Part shown: positions 1 through 8,865 of the stretch, in pieces
Position numbering within the stretch: the first letter of the stretch is position 1
How the letters are laid out: each line of letters opens with the position of its first letter
Virus record (IMG/VR): IMGVR_UViG_3300025418_000002
Coordinates: 1 to 57,458 of that record
Source: a virus
Length of the DNA stretch: 57,458 bases
Direction: 5' to 3' (one strand)
Translations under genes and position numbers: made by a program
Notes under the pieces: model-generated
What the model saw: the letters and a program-made list of their open reading frames with translations, nothing else
Database searches by the model: none
Told to the model about the DNA's origin: nothing

Positions 1-127
1 CAGGCATAGGACCAGGCATAGGACGGCGGCGAGGGATAACCCCAGGGGCGCCAATACCACCAGGCATCCTAGATACAGGAGGGGACCCAATAGGACCTCC
101 CATTGGCTGTCCAGTTATTGGATGAAA
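1..127. repeat. Terminal direct repeat, left copy
   Basis: These 127 bases are identical to the last 127 bases of the window (57332-57458). Both copies lie inside the same reading frame of the proline/glycine-rich virion gene, which reads straight through if the ends are joined. An exact 127-base overlap is typical of a circular contig closed by a 127-mer assembly graph, so this is probably an assembly overlap rather than a physical terminal repeat. The unique genome length is then 57,331 bp. Confidence 0.9.
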
Positions 128-1375
128 TCCTGTAGGTGTAACTCCACCACCCATTGGCGGCACTTGAGGCCCGCCCATTGGAGGACGCATTATTCCAGGG
201 CCGACACTTGGGGGTAATTGGCTAACTCCTGGAGGCATTGGCGCAGGAGCCGGACCAAAGGAGCCAGTAGGGACAGCGGAAGGAGCTGGCCCAAAAGATC
301 CAGTAGGAGTAGATCCAGGACCAGGCATAACGGCCACAGGAGGAGCCGCAACAGGCGCACCCATCATTGGGCCGCCGTTAAACTTACCTACACGGCCACC
401 ACTTTTAAACGGCATACCAGGAACACCACCTGGAGGAGGCGCACCAGGAGCCATCCCTGGGGGTGTTGGCGCAGGACCAGCAGCACCCATAGGCGGAGCC
501 GCAGGGGCGCCAACTGGTGCAGGCATGCCAGCACCCATTGGAATACCCATATCAGACAAAGGCTGATTACTTTTACTTGTTTCAATTTTTATGCTGATTT
601 CTGGGAAGTGTTTATTTTTACGGCCTTTACTTTTCTTTTCACCAGTTAATCCGCCGCCCCAAGCCTTGCCAAGGCGTCCAAGCGTCTCAGCCAACCGCGC
701 ACGTTTTCCTAACTTTCCGCCCTTTTCAGCCGCAGCATGAAGCTTCTTAGCTGGAATCTTCTCACCAGCAGGAACACCTAACTGCTTATGTAAGGCTCCC
801 TTATGCTTAATAGCTTTCTGAATCCACTTGCCGCCACCTTCAGCTTTGCCAGTAAGGGCTTCTTTCTTAACCATCTTCTTAATGAGGGATTTATCCTCAG
901 CAACATCAGGATGATCTGCCTTGCCGCCCTTCTTATAATGCTGGGCAGCGCCACGGACTGGCTTAATCTTTTCCGTTCCAATGCGGGCCTTATCCGTCTG
1001 CGTCTCTTTGTCAGATGGAACTTCGCCGCCATGCTTAAGGCCGCCAATGTGCTTCACGCCTTCGCGTGACTTATTGGCTTCCTTCATGTTCTTGTTGGCC
1101 ATGCCAACACCAATTTCTTTTTCTACAGCGCCGCCTGCCTTGCGGGCCTTTCTGTCAGCTCTGGCCTTGGAAGCTGCACCCGCAGCCTTACCAACAACCT
1201 TGCCACCCTTCTTATAATTCCGAGGGGAGATAGGACGCATGCCCGTCTTGGCTTCCGTATTCAACGGTTCAGCTGGGATCCAGTCTGAGCTATCTACCTT
1301 TTGATCCTTTTCGCCAGCAAGAGAACGGGCTTTCGCCTTCATCTTCTCGCGGGCCTCTTTGGCAATTTTATACAT
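1..1375 (-). CDS. Basic/proline-rich virion-associated protein, N-terminal part (gene crosses the contig ends)
   Basis: This is the 5' part of a gene starting at the ATG at 1373-1375 (N-terminus MYKIAKEAREK) and running off the left end. Joined to 57129-57331 it encodes 525 aa. The start follows a GGAGAG ribosome site and an in-frame stop lies directly upstream. The first 250 residues are rich in Lys, Ala and Gly, with repeated motifs such as YKKGGKVVG, LKHGGEV and YKKGGKAD. After about residue 260 the protein becomes Pro/Gly/Met-rich, with repeats like PTGSFGPAP. No enzymatic domain is recognisable. It lies downstream of the portal and ParB-domain genes and upstream of the capsid genes, so a structural or DNA-associated virion role is inferred. 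The frame is open throughout. Confidence 0.8.
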   Translation of the reverse strand, partial: MYKIAKEAREKMKAKARSLAGEKDQKVDSSDWIPAEPLNTEAKTGMRPISPRNYKKGGKVVGKAAGAASKARADRKARKAGGAVEKEIGVGMANKNMKEANKSREGVKHIGGLKHGGEVPSDKETQTDKARIGTEKIKPVRGAAQHYKKGGKADHPDVAEDKSLIKKMVKKEALTGKAEGGGKWIQKAIKHKGALHKQLGVPAGEKIPAKKLHAAAEKGGKLGKRARLAETLGRLGKAWGGGLTGEKKSKGRKNKHFPEISIKIETSKSNQPLSDMGIPMGAGMPAPVGAPAAPPMGAAGPAPTPPGMAPGAPPPGGVPGMPFKSGGRVGKFNGGPMMGAPVAAPPVAVMPGPGSTPTGSFGPAPSAVPTGSFGPAPAPMPPGVSQLPPSVGPGIMRPPMGGPQVPPMGGGVTPTGFHPITGQPMGGPIGSPPVSRMPGGIGAPGVIPRRRPMPGPMP

Positions 1376-1485
1376 TTAAACTCTCCGGCCAGATTGTGGG
1401 GCGTCCCCCCTCCGCAAAAGCTTGCGGAAGCAAAGATAATATACTAGCGTAGATAATATTCATAGTGTTGATATGGGGGATTGAT
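1376..1485. promoter_or_regulatory. Divergent intergenic region with hairpins and a direct repeat
   Basis: About 110 bases separate the divergent virion gene and the small plus-strand gene. It holds a perfect 7-bp hairpin (1411-1417 with 1422-1428, TCCGCAA/TTGCGGA), a short GGGG-CGT-CCCC hairpin (1398-1408) and a direct repeat AGATAATAT at 1434-1442 and 1451-1459, spaced 17 bp. The repeat could be an operator or overlap a -10 element of the plus-strand gene. I see no convincing -35. Confidence 0.4.
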
Positions 1486-1665
1486 ATGGAGCATTTCACT
1501 CAATATGACGCCGAGTGCCTTATAGAGTCTATCCACACAAAAATAGGCGAGCTTATTCTTGTTTTAGGGTTAGACCTAGAAAAAAATAAAGATGCAGAAA
1601 TCATTATTAACGAATTAAACATGCTTGTTGGTGACATTAAAGGTTATACCATTCCACCAACATAA
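1486..1665 (+). CDS. Small hypothetical protein (59 aa)
   Basis: Encodes MEHFTQYDAECL... of 59 aa, lacking any recognisable domain. It is predicted helical and mildly acidic. The ATG at 1486 is preferred over an upstream GTG because a GGGGG element lies 7-8 bases before it. It is a lone plus-strand gene inside the minus-strand late region, and its 3' end overlaps the convergent 675-aa gene by 22 bp, so it may be expressed early or act independently of the late operon. Confidence 0.55.
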   Translation: MEHFTQYDAECLIESIHTKIGELILVLGLDLEKNKDAEIIINELNMLVGDIKGYTIPPT

Positions 1666-3671
1666 TACCCCCATCCTTTTTTATTTTTTTCAAGATAGCT
1701 CATAATATTATCAAGCCATTCTTGGTCCGCCTTTTGAACAGGCGTCTGAGTCATTAACGCTTGCTGATACATTGTAGGCGTCATAGGGACCATTCTTCCT
1801 GATTTCTTTTCAAGATATTCTGGCTTTATGTTCTTATACCAATTTGGGAACATTAACCGAGCAGGAACTTGATGCTCAAATCCTCCAGCATATCCAATAT
1901 TTCCGGGTAACTGCCCCCCGTATGTTTCATGTATATGCTCTGGATCAACTAAAATTTTTCCCTTAGGGTCTAATCTTGATAAAGAATAACCACTTGCCAA
2001 ATGTTCCCCGCTTATAAGATTAGGGTCCATTGCAGCAACTCTAGCTGCTCCAACATCTGGGAACCCACCTTTTATCATAGTGGATCTATCTAGGGCTTTT
2101 GCAAATTCAGATGAAGCTGTTCCAGGGCGACTTGCTAGAAACTTTTCTGATTCTTTCCAATTTTCAAAACCTGGCCACTCACCAGCTTTGTCACTTACTT
2201 TTCCAGAAACAAAATCATTAAGCTTCTTTAATGCAGATGTATCAAGATTTAAGTTTGGAGCTTGCCTTAACAAACTTTGAGCAATCATATGGGAAGAATC
2301 CATACTAGGAATACCCATAAGAGTGTGGGCCATATAAACAGGAACATCTTCATCAGGTAATTGGGACTGTATTTTTTCTAACATTTGTTTGGCTGTTGCT
2401 GGGCGAGATGCCCAAGGAGAAGGAGCAAACCTAGACCTCTGATAATTACCTCCACCTTGAAGCAAAACAGGCTCCGCTAATGGAACGCCATTAATTTCAT
2501 GCAAAATCATTTCAGCTTCAGTTCTATCTCCTAAGGCAGGAGCAACATAGGCTCCCTCTTTATATAAATCCTCTGGGGTCAGAACTTTCTTAGGCCGCAA
2601 TAATCCTGTTGGAGTAGCCACATATTCAATTTCACTTAATGGTTTTCCAAAGTTCGAAACTTGCAATTCCGAAGAAAGATTCGGGTCTCGTGAAATAATA
2701 TCAGAAGCTTTGACAACTGAAGGCTTTAATCCTTTTACAATATTTAACGCCTTTGCTATTGGTCCAGCTTCAGCATCTTCTGGCATAAGAGCAGCGGCGC
2801 CAACCGCAGCCGCCTTCGCAGCCTTTCCTGGAAGACCAAGAGCTGATAACGCAGCAGTAGTTGGGTCCCCCTCACGCAATCCAACCGCAACATCTCTTGC
2901 CGCAGCAATAGGAGCAGCCGGCGTAAAGTAAGGAGCTATCTCTGAAGCAGCTTGGAGGGCTGGCTGAATAACGTCAGTAGTTCCCTTTGGATATGTGCCA
3001 AGAGGAAGACGCGAATGTGTTAAAGGTTCCTCAATTGACATAGGCGCAAATTCAACCGCGCCGCTTACACCTTTATGGTGCGTAGCGCCTTCCCGCGCAG
3101 CAACTTCATTGGCTGTTTTAATAGCAGCCTCAATGTCGTCAGGAGTCCCGCCGCCTTGCATAACCTGTCTTCCAACTTCAGGAAGGTAATGTGTCGGAAA
3201 CCCATCCTCTAATACTGGCCCACCATCCGCCCGCTTCAAAACAGGCGCAGCAGCAAAGCTCCAGGCAATCAACCGACGAAAGAAAGCGCCGGAATCATCA
3301 TCACCTAAATCATGCTGATAAGGAATGCCGCCGCCAAGAGCTCTTTCGTCTCTGCCATCATCATCAGTATGGCGAAAATCCATGACAGGAACCTCTTTAA
3401 TTCCTAGCTCTTTTGACGCCTCAGCTCTGTGTCTGCCGTCTTGGATATTGTCTTTATACAGCTTCAAAGGACCAATATGATGACCATGCTTAATATGCTT
3501 CTTGAAGCCACGGATAATGGACCTATCCCCTTCATCCATTTCCATCTCTTGAGTCTCTCCAAGAAACTCGCCCGGAGAAATATTTTTCAGCTTTGCTTTT
3601 CCAGCCTTCAACTCAAGCTTGGCTTCCTTTGGCATGGCTAATGGATATTTAAGTTTCTTCTTAGCCATCAT
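1644..3671 (-). CDS. Large virion-region protein with N-terminal ParB/Srx-like domain
   Basis: A 675-aa protein whose start overlaps the portal stop by 4 bp, indicating translational coupling. Residues ~35-100 look like the ParB/sulfiredoxin-fold domain: the core NIQDGRHRAEASKELGIKEV matches the family pattern DG-x-HR-x-A-x(4)-LG-x(3)-VP. A RADGGPVLEDG segment follows (~145-155), then an Ala-rich hydrophobic stretch (~235-300). The long C-terminal part contains GVPLAEPVLLQGGG and FPDVGAARVA and is of a type I associate with large multi-domain phage proteins, without a known activity. Its position directly after the portal suggests it is packaged or acts at assembly. Some ParB-fold proteins are nucleases or CTPases; which applies here cannot be told from sequence. 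Confidence 0.65.
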   Translation of the reverse strand: MMAKKKLKYPLAMPKEAKLELKAGKAKLKNISPGEFLGETQEMEMDEGDRSIIRGFKKHIKHGHHIGPLKLYKDNIQDGRHRAEASKELGIKEVPVMDFRHTDDDGRDERALGGGIPYQHDLGDDDSGAFFRRLIAWSFAAAPVLKRADGGPVLEDGFPTHYLPEVGRQVMQGGGTPDDIEAAIKTANEVAAREGATHHKGVSGAVEFAPMSIEEPLTHSRLPLGTYPKGTTDVIQPALQAASEIAPYFTPAAPIAAARDVAVGLREGDPTTAALSALGLPGKAAKAAAVGAAALMPEDAEAGPIAKALNIVKGLKPSVVKASDIISRDPNLSSELQVSNFGKPLSEIEYVATPTGLLRPKKVLTPEDLYKEGAYVAPALGDRTEAEMILHEINGVPLAEPVLLQGGGNYQRSRFAPSPWASRPATAKQMLEKIQSQLPDEDVPVYMAHTLMGIPSMDSSHMIAQSLLRQAPNLNLDTSALKKLNDFVSGKVSDKAGEWPGFENWKESEKFLASRPGTASSEFAKALDRSTMIKGGFPDVGAARVAAMDPNLISGEHLASGYSLSRLDPKGKILVDPEHIHETYGGQLPGNIGYAGGFEHQVPARLMFPNWYKNIKPEYLEKKSGRMVPMTPTMYQQALMTQTPVQKADQEWLDNIMSYLEKNKKGWGYYVGGMV

Positions 3672-6031
3672 TCACCTGTATTGATTATAGGTAATGGAGC
3701 CTCTTGGCTTTCCAGCCTTTGAAGCATGCCAGGCTCAATAATGCTTTGGATAATAGGAAGCGACGTAGGATTGGCCGCAATATCCTCAGCCAACTTTACA
3801 GCCGCCAGTCTTTCACGGCTTTCCCTATCCCGCTGACGGTTTATGGCGTCAAACTGACTGTCCATAACCTTATGTTGCAACTCCTCACGCTGTTGCTGCA
3901 ACTCCATTTGCTTCTCTTGCAACTCAGCCTGCTTCATTTGAACTTCCATCAACTGAGCAGGGTCAGGCTGTTGATTTGGATTGTTTTGGCTTTGAGCCTT
4001 AATCTGGACCTCAGCAGCCTTAGACTGTGCATCCATTGTCCTAGCGTCAGCCTCTTGCTTCTGAATCTTCAACTGCTCTTGAGCCAGTTGAACCTCAGGC
4101 GGCGTCTGAGGCTGACCCGCCGTAGCAGCCATAAACTGCTCAGGGTTGCTCCAGCCAATGGCTTTCATTGCAACCATGTCAATCTTAATTGGGTCATACA
4201 TACCAGGGTTGCCTTGCTGCAATTGCTTCAAAGCCATTACCTTCATTAGTCGCTGTGTTTGACTAGCTGTGTTTGGATCAGCCTGCGGAACCAACTCATA
4301 ATTGTCCAGGGCCTCAATAAACAGCTGATAGTTCCAAGGTGCAGATGGAGACTTCATACGCTTCCAAAAGCTTTCAGGATGCTCCCTAAAGCAACGCACC
4401 AACAACTGAAACTCTTCAGCCTGTGACGCATGCATGCGCTTGTGAACGGAATTAAGAATCTTTGTAGCCTGGTCAATCATTGCCAGCGTTGTGCCAACAG
4501 GCGCATCTTGGCGCCCTTCACCAACTTGCAACTCACTTGTTGAGCCAACACGCTGGCCAGTCTCAACCATGTTGCTAACCAAATTCATCATAGCCTGCCC
4601 AGGCTCTTTGTAGGGCAATGGCATAATGGCTTGGCTAATTGGCATTCCGCCAGTTTTTACTAAAGCGCCCCCACCTGGAGGAACACGGAAGATATTTGTA
4701 TTTTGGCGGGCACCAGTATCTGCCATGAGGAAGCCCGGAAAATTTGCATACATTCCGGCGTCTAACATTTCTCGCCATGCAGCCGTCACCGCATTAGTAG
4801 TGTTGCCAAGGATGTGAAGTAAACCAATGTCGTAAAAGCCCATACCGGGGACGAAAGAATATTTAACAAAGTTGTTTCGCGCTTCAGGTAATTCATCACC
4901 TTCCTCGCCCGTCGGTTCATCATAGTTTCTTACAATGGAGAGTATTTCCCTAGAGGATACATCAATAGTTACTCTGTAGGGAATCTCTAATCCTGTCTCT
5001 TTTCCTTTATATTTGTGCTCATGTCCCCTTATGTTTAATTCGCAATAAATTTCATAAATTTCTCTATCTCTGTCTTCAGGATTTCTTGTATCAATAGAAA
5101 TGCCTTGCTGATCCGCCTTTTGGCGTTGAACCGCATCCGGCTGATCCATTGACGGAACTGTTAAATCAATGTCTCGGTAAACGCCTAAAATCTGCAAACG
5201 CTTAACAGTAGACTGACGCATGAAAACACGGTGAGTAGTGCGCTTGGCGTTACTCAAATCCGTCGCAGCATTATTAACAATCAAGTCATCAGCGTCTACC
5301 GTCTCAGAAACTGGACGGCCTCGAAGTGGGCAGAAGTAAACTTTCTTAAATGATGTCCCCCCAAACCCAAGCATAAATAGCATTCTGTCTGTGTCTGGGT
5401 AATACTCACGCGCGACAGCCGTAAGATAATGGTTGAGGTCTTTTTCAAGAGCATCCGCCAATCCATCTTCCTGCATGGTGGCCATATAGTCGTCGTTACG
5501 AATTTTAACTGGACCATCCGTCGGAAGAAGCTCACTTCTTGCATTAGCTTGGAAGCGAAGAACAGATTCAAGAAGAAGCGGATGTCTTACCTTGCTCATA
5601 CCCTCAACAGGGGCACCGTCCGCTGCGCCCTGTATTCCAGGGATTTCTATCTTAAGGCCAAGAAGCTTAATGCCTTGCGCCCTGTCTTCAATCCATTCAT
5701 TGCGGCTGTCTAAGTCATCTCTAACGCCGCGAAGCAGGTCTTCGGCAATTCTGCCTAACTCCATGCTATCAATATCTTCAACAAGATTGCCAAACCACTC
5801 AGCGGATTTATCAGCCTCAGACTCTTTGCCAAGACCATTTCCGTCCAAGGATATGCTGACTGACCCGTCACCGTGTTCAATCTTTATGATGTTGCCAGAG
5901 TCGTCTACTTCTTGCCTGTCATCATTATCTTCAAGGATTTCAACTAAAATATCTTCAGCTGCGCCGAGGCCTTGGGGCTCCTGGCCCTCTACTTGCCGGA
6001 TGGCTGGATTGAGGCCGGGAGTCATACCCAT
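3668..6031 (-). CDS. Portal protein
   Basis: A 787-aa protein with the size and position expected of a podoviral (P22-type) portal, the dodecameric ring through which DNA enters and leaves the head. The N-terminal ~110 residues are acidic, the middle holds the conserved portal core (e.g. FVPGMGFYDIGLLHILGN, WREMLDAGMYANFPGFL), and the C-terminal ~170 residues form a Gln/Glu-rich coiled coil (QMELQQQREELQHK), likely the barrel. The ATG at 6029-6031 is chosen because an AGGA lies 9 bases upstream; a TTG at 6037 is less likely. The gene follows large terminase and a 71-aa protein, the classical packaging order. Confidence 0.88.
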   Translation of the reverse strand: MGMTPGLNPAIRQVEGQEPQGLGAAEDILVEILEDNDDRQEVDDSGNIIKIEHGDGSVSISLDGNGLGKESEADKSAEWFGNLVEDIDSMELGRIAEDLLRGVRDDLDSRNEWIEDRAQGIKLLGLKIEIPGIQGAADGAPVEGMSKVRHPLLLESVLRFQANARSELLPTDGPVKIRNDDYMATMQEDGLADALEKDLNHYLTAVAREYYPDTDRMLFMLGFGGTSFKKVYFCPLRGRPVSETVDADDLIVNNAATDLSNAKRTTHRVFMRQSTVKRLQILGVYRDIDLTVPSMDQPDAVQRQKADQQGISIDTRNPEDRDREIYEIYCELNIRGHEHKYKGKETGLEIPYRVTIDVSSREILSIVRNYDEPTGEEGDELPEARNNFVKYSFVPGMGFYDIGLLHILGNTTNAVTAAWREMLDAGMYANFPGFLMADTGARQNTNIFRVPPGGGALVKTGGMPISQAIMPLPYKEPGQAMMNLVSNMVETGQRVGSTSELQVGEGRQDAPVGTTLAMIDQATKILNSVHKRMHASQAEEFQLLVRCFREHPESFWKRMKSPSAPWNYQLFIEALDNYELVPQADPNTASQTQRLMKVMALKQLQQGNPGMYDPIKIDMVAMKAIGWSNPEQFMAATAGQPQTPPEVQLAQEQLKIQKQEADARTMDAQSKAAEVQIKAQSQNNPNQQPDPAQLMEVQMKQAELQEKQMELQQQREELQHKVMDSQFDAINRQRDRESRERLAAVKLAEDIAANPTSLPIIQSIIEPGMLQRLESQEAPLPIINTGE

Positions 6032-6033
6032 AA

Positions 6034-6249
6034 TCAACTGTCCTTACTATCAACGAGTTTACCAATTTCTTCGCAAAACCTATCAAGGCCCTCGCGGGCT
6101 GCTAGTGTATCAGTTTTGGAAGCTATTTCATAGACGCGCACATAATCATGTGGCTCTTTCCCCCACACCTCAACTTTATATTTTCCCAGACCCTTGCCAT
6201 GAGGTGGCGCAGCTTCCAGAACGTCAACAACTGCGTTGGCGTAAATCAT
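6034..6249 (-). CDS. Hypothetical 71-aa protein between large terminase and portal
   Basis: Starts at the ATG at 6247-6249 behind GGGAAG and encodes MIYANAVVDVLEAAPP... A longer open frame extends upstream but overlaps the terminase gene in another frame, so the internal start is preferred. The short product has an N-terminal sheet-like part and a C-terminal helix (REGLDRFCEEIGKLVDS). Similar-sized genes often sit between terL and portal in related phages; no function is recognised. Confidence 0.7.
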   Translation of the reverse strand: MIYANAVVDVLEAAPPHGKGLGKYKVEVWGKEPHDYVRVYEIASKTDTLAAREGLDRFCEEIGKLVDSKDS

Positions 6250-6262
6250 TGTGTCTTCCCAT

Positions 6263-7900
6263 CTATATTGGATAGAGCGGCTCCTCCTCAGAGCCGTGAT
6301 GCACTCTACCTTGGTCGAGGTCTGCCGTCCATTCAGCGTTTCTAACAAGCAGTCCGGCGTCCCGCAGGTGCCGCAGCGCCATGCTAACCGTGTCAGCAAG
6401 GTCGTCATGTTTTGCTTTTGGAAACTGAGCAACTTGAGTAATGACCATATCCGCCCATGACCTGTCCGGCGCGTAGATAAGCCCCTCAGCAAAAAGATGC
6501 TGAACACTGTATAGGCGCGCCATCTTATCTTGAGACTTAGGGTCAATCAATTGGACCATAAACTCCTCATGGCCATAAAGGCGACGAATCTCCTGGGCTA
6601 CACTGTGGCCGCTGGCTTTATTCTCAACAAGCAGCTTATCTACCTTGTAGGCGCCCATTGTCTCTTGGACTTTCTCAACGAGCTCATGCAACTCCAGCCT
6701 TTCCGCCCAGGCATACATCAGCATGGCCCTGGGGTGCTCCTGAGTATAGGTTCTCTCAAGAACACTCAGCATTTCACCTTCTGACGTTGGCATGCGCGTG
6801 ACTTGCGCTGTCTGGTCTCCACCAGTCCATATCCCCCAAACAGTCATGGCAGACGGGTCATTCTCAGTCTTGGTGGTGTATGCCGTATCTAATGACGCAA
6901 TGATGTAGTCAAATGGCGGATAAGACTTATCCTTCCAGAGCTGCCACCATTCCCTTTTGATGATACCGCCACCCCTTGGTTCCGGCGACTGTTGAAACTG
7001 CCCGGCTGTGGCGTAGGGTCCCATAATCCGTTCATCCCTATCAACCACAGATTCGGGAAAACGAGCCGGAAAAAGAAGTTCCCCTTCTTCTGTTCTTGGG
7101 TCTTCAAGGCCAAGCAATGTGGGGAATGACCTCCCCGGCTCGTAGCGCATTGGAAGCATAATATGGTCATAACCCAAATCCTTTTCTAAAATGACGCCGG
7201 AGACATCTTCTTCATGCAGTCTTTGCATAATGACAACAATTGCCGACCTATCAGGATTATTTAAGCGGGTTGGAACTGCCTCACTGAACCACAGAATGGT
7301 TGACTGGCGTTGCTGGTCAGATGCGGCGCCCTCAACGCTGTGCGGGTCGTCTATGATAACTCTGTCACCTCTGGCGCCGGTAATAGATCCGGCTGCGACA
7401 GCCTGGCGGAATCCTGTCGAGGTGTTTTCAAACTTGGTCTTCTGGTTCTGATCTTTGGTAAGCTGAACTCTCTCACCCCATCTTTCTTGATACCATTCGC
7501 TTTCAATAAGCCGGCGCATCCGCAAGCCGTCACGGATGGCTAGGTCTTGGCTGTGGCTGGCGCAGACGTAACGCATGTGGGGGAGGTTCTGTGGACCCCA
7601 CTCCCATGCTGGCCAGAATACGTTAGTGAGTAGGGATTTCATTGTTCCTGGCGGAACATTCACCAGAAGTCTGTTGTAGACGCCGCCATCCGGCATTTCC
7701 AGCTCGTAGGTTACGGCTTCAAGGTGTTCACAGATGAAATCAATATGCCAGCCATGGATGTAGGTCTGACCAGGCTCAATGATATGCCATGCTTGCTTGA
7801 CGAATTCTGACAGGCTGTCTTCTGCCTGAACCTTGTCAATATTAAAAAGAACTTTATCCCAATTTAGGCTTAAGCCATCAATGGTTGTCACTTGAATCAA
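6263..7900 (-). CDS. terL: Large terminase subunit (packaging ATPase and nuclease)
   Basis: A 545-aa terminase that drives DNA into the prohead using ATP and cuts concatemers. The N-terminal ATPase shows a deviant Walker A (VPPGTMKS, residues 82-89), Walker B VIIDDP (181-186) and a QRLHEEDVSG coupling-type motif (226-235). The C-terminal RNase H-like nuclease shows its acidic residues in SLDTAY (D338), LLVENKASG (E426) and KHDDLADT (D499/D500). Start choice is uncertain: no ATG is available nearby, and a TTG at 7900 behind GGAG or a GTG nine bases later are the candidates. The upstream PD-(D/E)XK gene overlaps its start by 23 bp. Confidence 0.95.
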   Translation of the reverse strand: MIQVTTIDGLSLNWDKVLFNIDKVQAEDSLSEFVKQAWHIIEPGQTYIHGWHIDFICEHLEAVTYELEMPDGGVYNRLLVNVPPGTMKSLLTNVFWPAWEWGPQNLPHMRYVCASHSQDLAIRDGLRMRRLIESEWYQERWGERVQLTKDQNQKTKFENTSTGFRQAVAAGSITGARGDRVIIDDPHSVEGAASDQQRQSTILWFSEAVPTRLNNPDRSAIVVIMQRLHEEDVSGVILEKDLGYDHIMLPMRYEPGRSFPTLLGLEDPRTEEGELLFPARFPESVVDRDERIMGPYATAGQFQQSPEPRGGGIIKREWWQLWKDKSYPPFDYIIASLDTAYTTKTENDPSAMTVWGIWTGGDQTAQVTRMPTSEGEMLSVLERTYTQEHPRAMLMYAWAERLELHELVEKVQETMGAYKVDKLLVENKASGHSVAQEIRRLYGHEEFMVQLIDPKSQDKMARLYSVQHLFAEGLIYAPDRSWADMVITQVAQFPKAKHDDLADTVSMALRHLRDAGLLVRNAEWTADLDQGRVHHGSEEEPLYPI

Positions 7901-8387
7901 ATCTCCAAGTGGCTGTCCATTTTGGGACTCGCCTCAATAGCTCATTCATGTTCGTAAGCCTCTCCTGTGGAATTTGATGGGTCAGGATTCCATGGAAAGA
8001 CCTTTTAGGCTCTACGGATAATATATAGTCTTTAGTCGTCCAGCCTACGCATTTAGCGTCTGTCTTATCATCATTAGCGACAGCGAGAACGTAAATGTCT
8101 GCTAAGACCTTACCACTTTCAACATATAATGTTGAGGTATGATACGCGGCTGGAGCCTTGGTTGTCTTTACGTCTATAATTTTTAAGAATGGAACAACGA
8201 AGTCAACTCCTCTGTCTCCGTTTATTCTTTTTTCTACGTCTGGCATTTGGCCAACCAGACGCCCGAATGAAAACTCCCCAAGCAGACCTATTTCATGAGT
8301 GCTTCCGCTTGTAAATTGCCTGGTGGATGCGCTGCCGGCGTGAAGTTCTTCCCGTTCCTGAGCTACTCTTTTGATGATGTCATACAT
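7878..8387 (-). CDS. PD-(D/E)XK nuclease-like protein next to terminase
   Basis: A 169-aa protein with the layout of a compact PD-(D/E)XK nuclease: E38 in LLGEFSF, D62 in GDRGVDFVV and D72-x-K74 in KIIDVKTTKAP. This is the usual E...D...(D/E)xK active-site set. A few Cys/His residues are present but no zinc cluster. The ATG at 8385-8387 follows GGGGGACTT. It overlaps the next upstream gene and the start of terL, so it is expressed with the packaging genes and could process replicating or packaged DNA, or degrade host DNA. The nuclease assignment rests on motif and predicted fold only. Confidence 0.6.
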   Translation of the reverse strand: MYDIIKRVAQEREELHAGSASTRQFTSGSTHEIGLLGEFSFGRLVGQMPDVEKRINGDRGVDFVVPFLKIIDVKTTKAPAAYHTSTLYVESGKVLADIYVLAVANDDKTDAKCVGWTTKDYILSVEPKRSFHGILTHQIPQERLTNMNELLRRVPKWTATWRFDSSDNH

Positions 8388-8623
8388 AAGTCCCCCATAA
8401 TTTCCGTAATGATTGCGTCTTTCCGCTCTTTGACTTGGATTTTTGTGACCACATAATTTGCTTTGACATCAAAGTTTCTAACTATGTCAGCGGCTCTTTT
8501 TCTTTCTTCAACCCTGACTTTTTCAAATCCTGTTTGAGACTCCCAGTCGCATCCAGCCATGAAGGCGTCACGCCGGATGTCCATCAACTCTTCTTCAGTT
8601 AGTGATATAGTCCCTTGTGCCAC
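8363..8623 (-). CDS. Hypothetical 86-aa protein
   Basis: Probably starts at the GTG at 8621-8623, five bases after GGAG, giving MAQGTISLTEEELMDIRRDAF... It overlaps both neighbours by about 25 bp, typical of the tightly packed packaging operon. The product is charged and helical and matches no family I recognise. A later in-frame ATG (MDIRRDAF) is an alternative start. Confidence 0.6.
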   Translation of the reverse strand: MAQGTISLTEEELMDIRRDAFMAGCDWESQTGFEKVRVEERKRAADIVRNFDVKANYVVTKIQVKERKDAIITEIMGDLCMTSSKE

Positions 8624-8862
8624 ACTGTATCTCCAGTCTCATCAGCTGTCTTTAGCGCGTCCCCTATAATATTAACGAAAGTGTTGTAGGCTAGGTTTGC
8701 TTCTATTTGTGAACTGACGCCATTACAAAGAATATAAGCAGTTGCAGCAGAGAGAGTGTGGAGGGCTTCGTCGGCATCACTTAAGGACGTAAGAATGTTC
8801 AGAAGTTCACACGTAGCAGATTGTATCTTCTTCCTGTATTCTTCCGAAATTTCCTCATCCAC
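8599..8862 (-). CDS. Hypothetical 87-aa protein, paralogue of its neighbour
   Basis: An all-helical 87-aa protein (MDEEISEEYRKK...). Its C-terminus TADETGDTVWHKG resembles ASEETGEAYWLKS at the end of the 90-aa neighbour, and the overall length and hydrophobic pattern agree. The pair therefore looks like an old tandem duplication. Function unknown; position between small and large terminase suggests a packaging-related or host-directed accessory role. Confidence 0.65.
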   Translation of the reverse strand: MDEEISEEYRKKIQSATCELLNILTSLSDADEALHTLSAATAYILCNGVSSQIEANLAYNTFVNIIGDALKTADETGDTVWHKGLYH

Positions 8863-8865
8863 AAT

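Noticed and set aside
218-649. 143-aa plus-strand open frame near the left end
   Set aside because: It runs antisense to the Pro/Gly-rich join-spanning gene, is Arg/Thr/His-rich with no folded features, and has no ribosome site.
5592-6275. 227-aa plus-strand open frame
   Set aside because: It is antisense to the portal gene and the 71-aa gene, with a Ser/Arg/Pro composition typical of shadow frames.
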